Shown here: positions 41,805-42,048 of the stretch, in pieces
How positions within the stretch are numbered: the stretch's first letter is position 1
Layout: each line of letters starts with the position of its first letter
Source of the DNA: Promethearchaeota archaeon
GTDB taxonomy: Archaea > Asgardarchaeota > Lokiarchaeia > Sigynarchaeales > SOKP01
DNA: 42,048 bases
Reading direction: 5' to 3'
Assembly: GCA_019057775.1 (NCBI GenBank)
Contig: JAHLWT010000099.1
Span: 1-42,048 of the forward strand
Made by a program: the position numbers and the translations under genes
Notes under the pieces: generated by a model
What the model was told of the DNA's origin: nothing
Seen by the model: only the letters and a program-made list of their open reading frames with translations
Database searches by the model: none

Positions 41805-42048
41805 ATGAACGACCAAAAAGTAAAAGAAAAACCAGAGGAATTTATTCGAGCAGAACAATTAAGTGACGAGGGTAAGCTTGATGAGGCTCTCACACTTTTA
41901 AATAATTACGAACAGAAAGAAGGCCTCACTCTTCACGATAAAGTATCCTGTCATTTACTTCAATGTCAAATTCTATTTTGGCAAGGGAAGCTCAAAGAGC
42001 TTATTAAACACGCTGAGCAAGCTTATAAAGAAAGTGACGGACTAGAAG
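41805..42048 (+). CDS. TPR-like protein, 5' part only (cut by the window end)
   Basis: The first 81 codons of a helical protein that continues past the window. It reads MNDQKVKEKPEEFIRAEQLS, then DEGKLDEALTLLNNYEQK and LFWQGKLKELIKHAEQAYKE, which have the paired-helix spacing of TPR units (GKLDEAL; GKLKELI). TPR proteins are scaffolds and are numerous in Asgard genomes. Its GC content, near 37% by count, is somewhat above neighbouring genes. Confidence 0.6.
   Translation, partial: MNDQKVKEKPEEFIRAEQLSDEGKLDEALTLLNNYEQKEGLTLHDKVSCHLLQCQILFWQGKLKELIKHAEQAYKESDGLE

Noticed and set aside
41684..41866. 61-codon plus-strand open frame (KHFKLPFLPLRIIRKSEKG) before and across the TPR gene start
   Set aside because: No usual start codon and overlap with the better-supported TPR gene. 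It could be a gene remnant, but chance is not excluded at this length.
1..42048. tRNA, rRNA, CRISPR array or insertion sequence
   Set aside because: Looked for in the spacers by eye: no tRNA arm pairs with TTCGA-type loops, no regular repeat-spacer pattern, and no transposase motifs or terminal repeats. A covariance or profile scan could still find a divergent tRNA.

Overview
This window is chromosomal DNA from an archaeon, most likely an Asgard archaeon of the Lokiarchaeia type. The evidence is: very AT-rich DNA; archaeal ThrRS, Pth2, TruD, type II methionine aminopeptidase, Alba and ribosomal proteins eL38 and eL40; the archaeal riboflavin enzymes RibK and RibL; an archaetidylinositol-phosphate synthase; and eukaryote-like proteins (a Ras/Rab/Arf-type GTPase, an Rpn11-like JAMM protein, translin, longin/roadblock-like domains). 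No rRNA, tRNA, CRISPR array or recognisable transposase was seen.

Layout. 1-7.9 kb: a sugar kinase and NDP-sugar pyrophosphorylase pair with a membrane-anchored surface protein, a longin-like protein with a C-terminal winged helix, a CheR-coiled coil-CheD fusion, and a second galactokinase-like GHMP kinase. 8-13.9 kb: phospholipid head-group synthase, a translin-ribL-ribK cluster (riboflavin to FMN to FAD), thrS with a HAD phosphatase, and a small GTPase. 14-20 kb: two paralogous multi-pass membrane acyltransferases flanking a GT87-type glycosyltransferase, then an MfnD-like ATP-grasp ligase. 20-25.4 kb: helical and membrane proteins, one interrupted by an in-frame TAA, plus a degenerate IscU-like protein and an alpha/beta hydrolase. 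25.5-30.2 kb: prs, an UPF0200 kinase, the Rpn11-like JAMM protein, Alba, a zinc ribbon, a VTT membrane protein and a cyclophilin-like protein. 30.7-33.6 kb: nucleotidyltransferase and map, then a scarred region holding a decayed second map copy, a GC-rich NTF2-like gene and a start-less winged-helix-like fragment. 33.6-42 kb: aspS, a solitary DNA methyltransferase, pth2-truD, a NusA-like protein, a second longin-like protein, eL38, eL40, vapBC and the start of a TPR protein.

The most interesting signal is that several genes need translation to begin at a codon other than ATG, GTG or TTG. In ribL and vapC the catalytic N-terminus (HxGH; first PIN Asp) lies in frame upstream of the first usual start, and the upstream stop leaves only ATT/ATA-type codons. 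In ribL a Shine-Dalgarno-like GAGAGG sits at normal spacing before ATT. The cheR-cheD fusion and the first nucleotidyltransferase (CTG) look similar, with one weaker membrane-protein case. The second strong signal is the CheR-CheD fusion itself, whose CheD domain has Gly where the catalytic Cys should be. Sequence or assembly error is the main rival explanation for the start-codon cases, the in-frame TAA and the homopolymer frameshifts.
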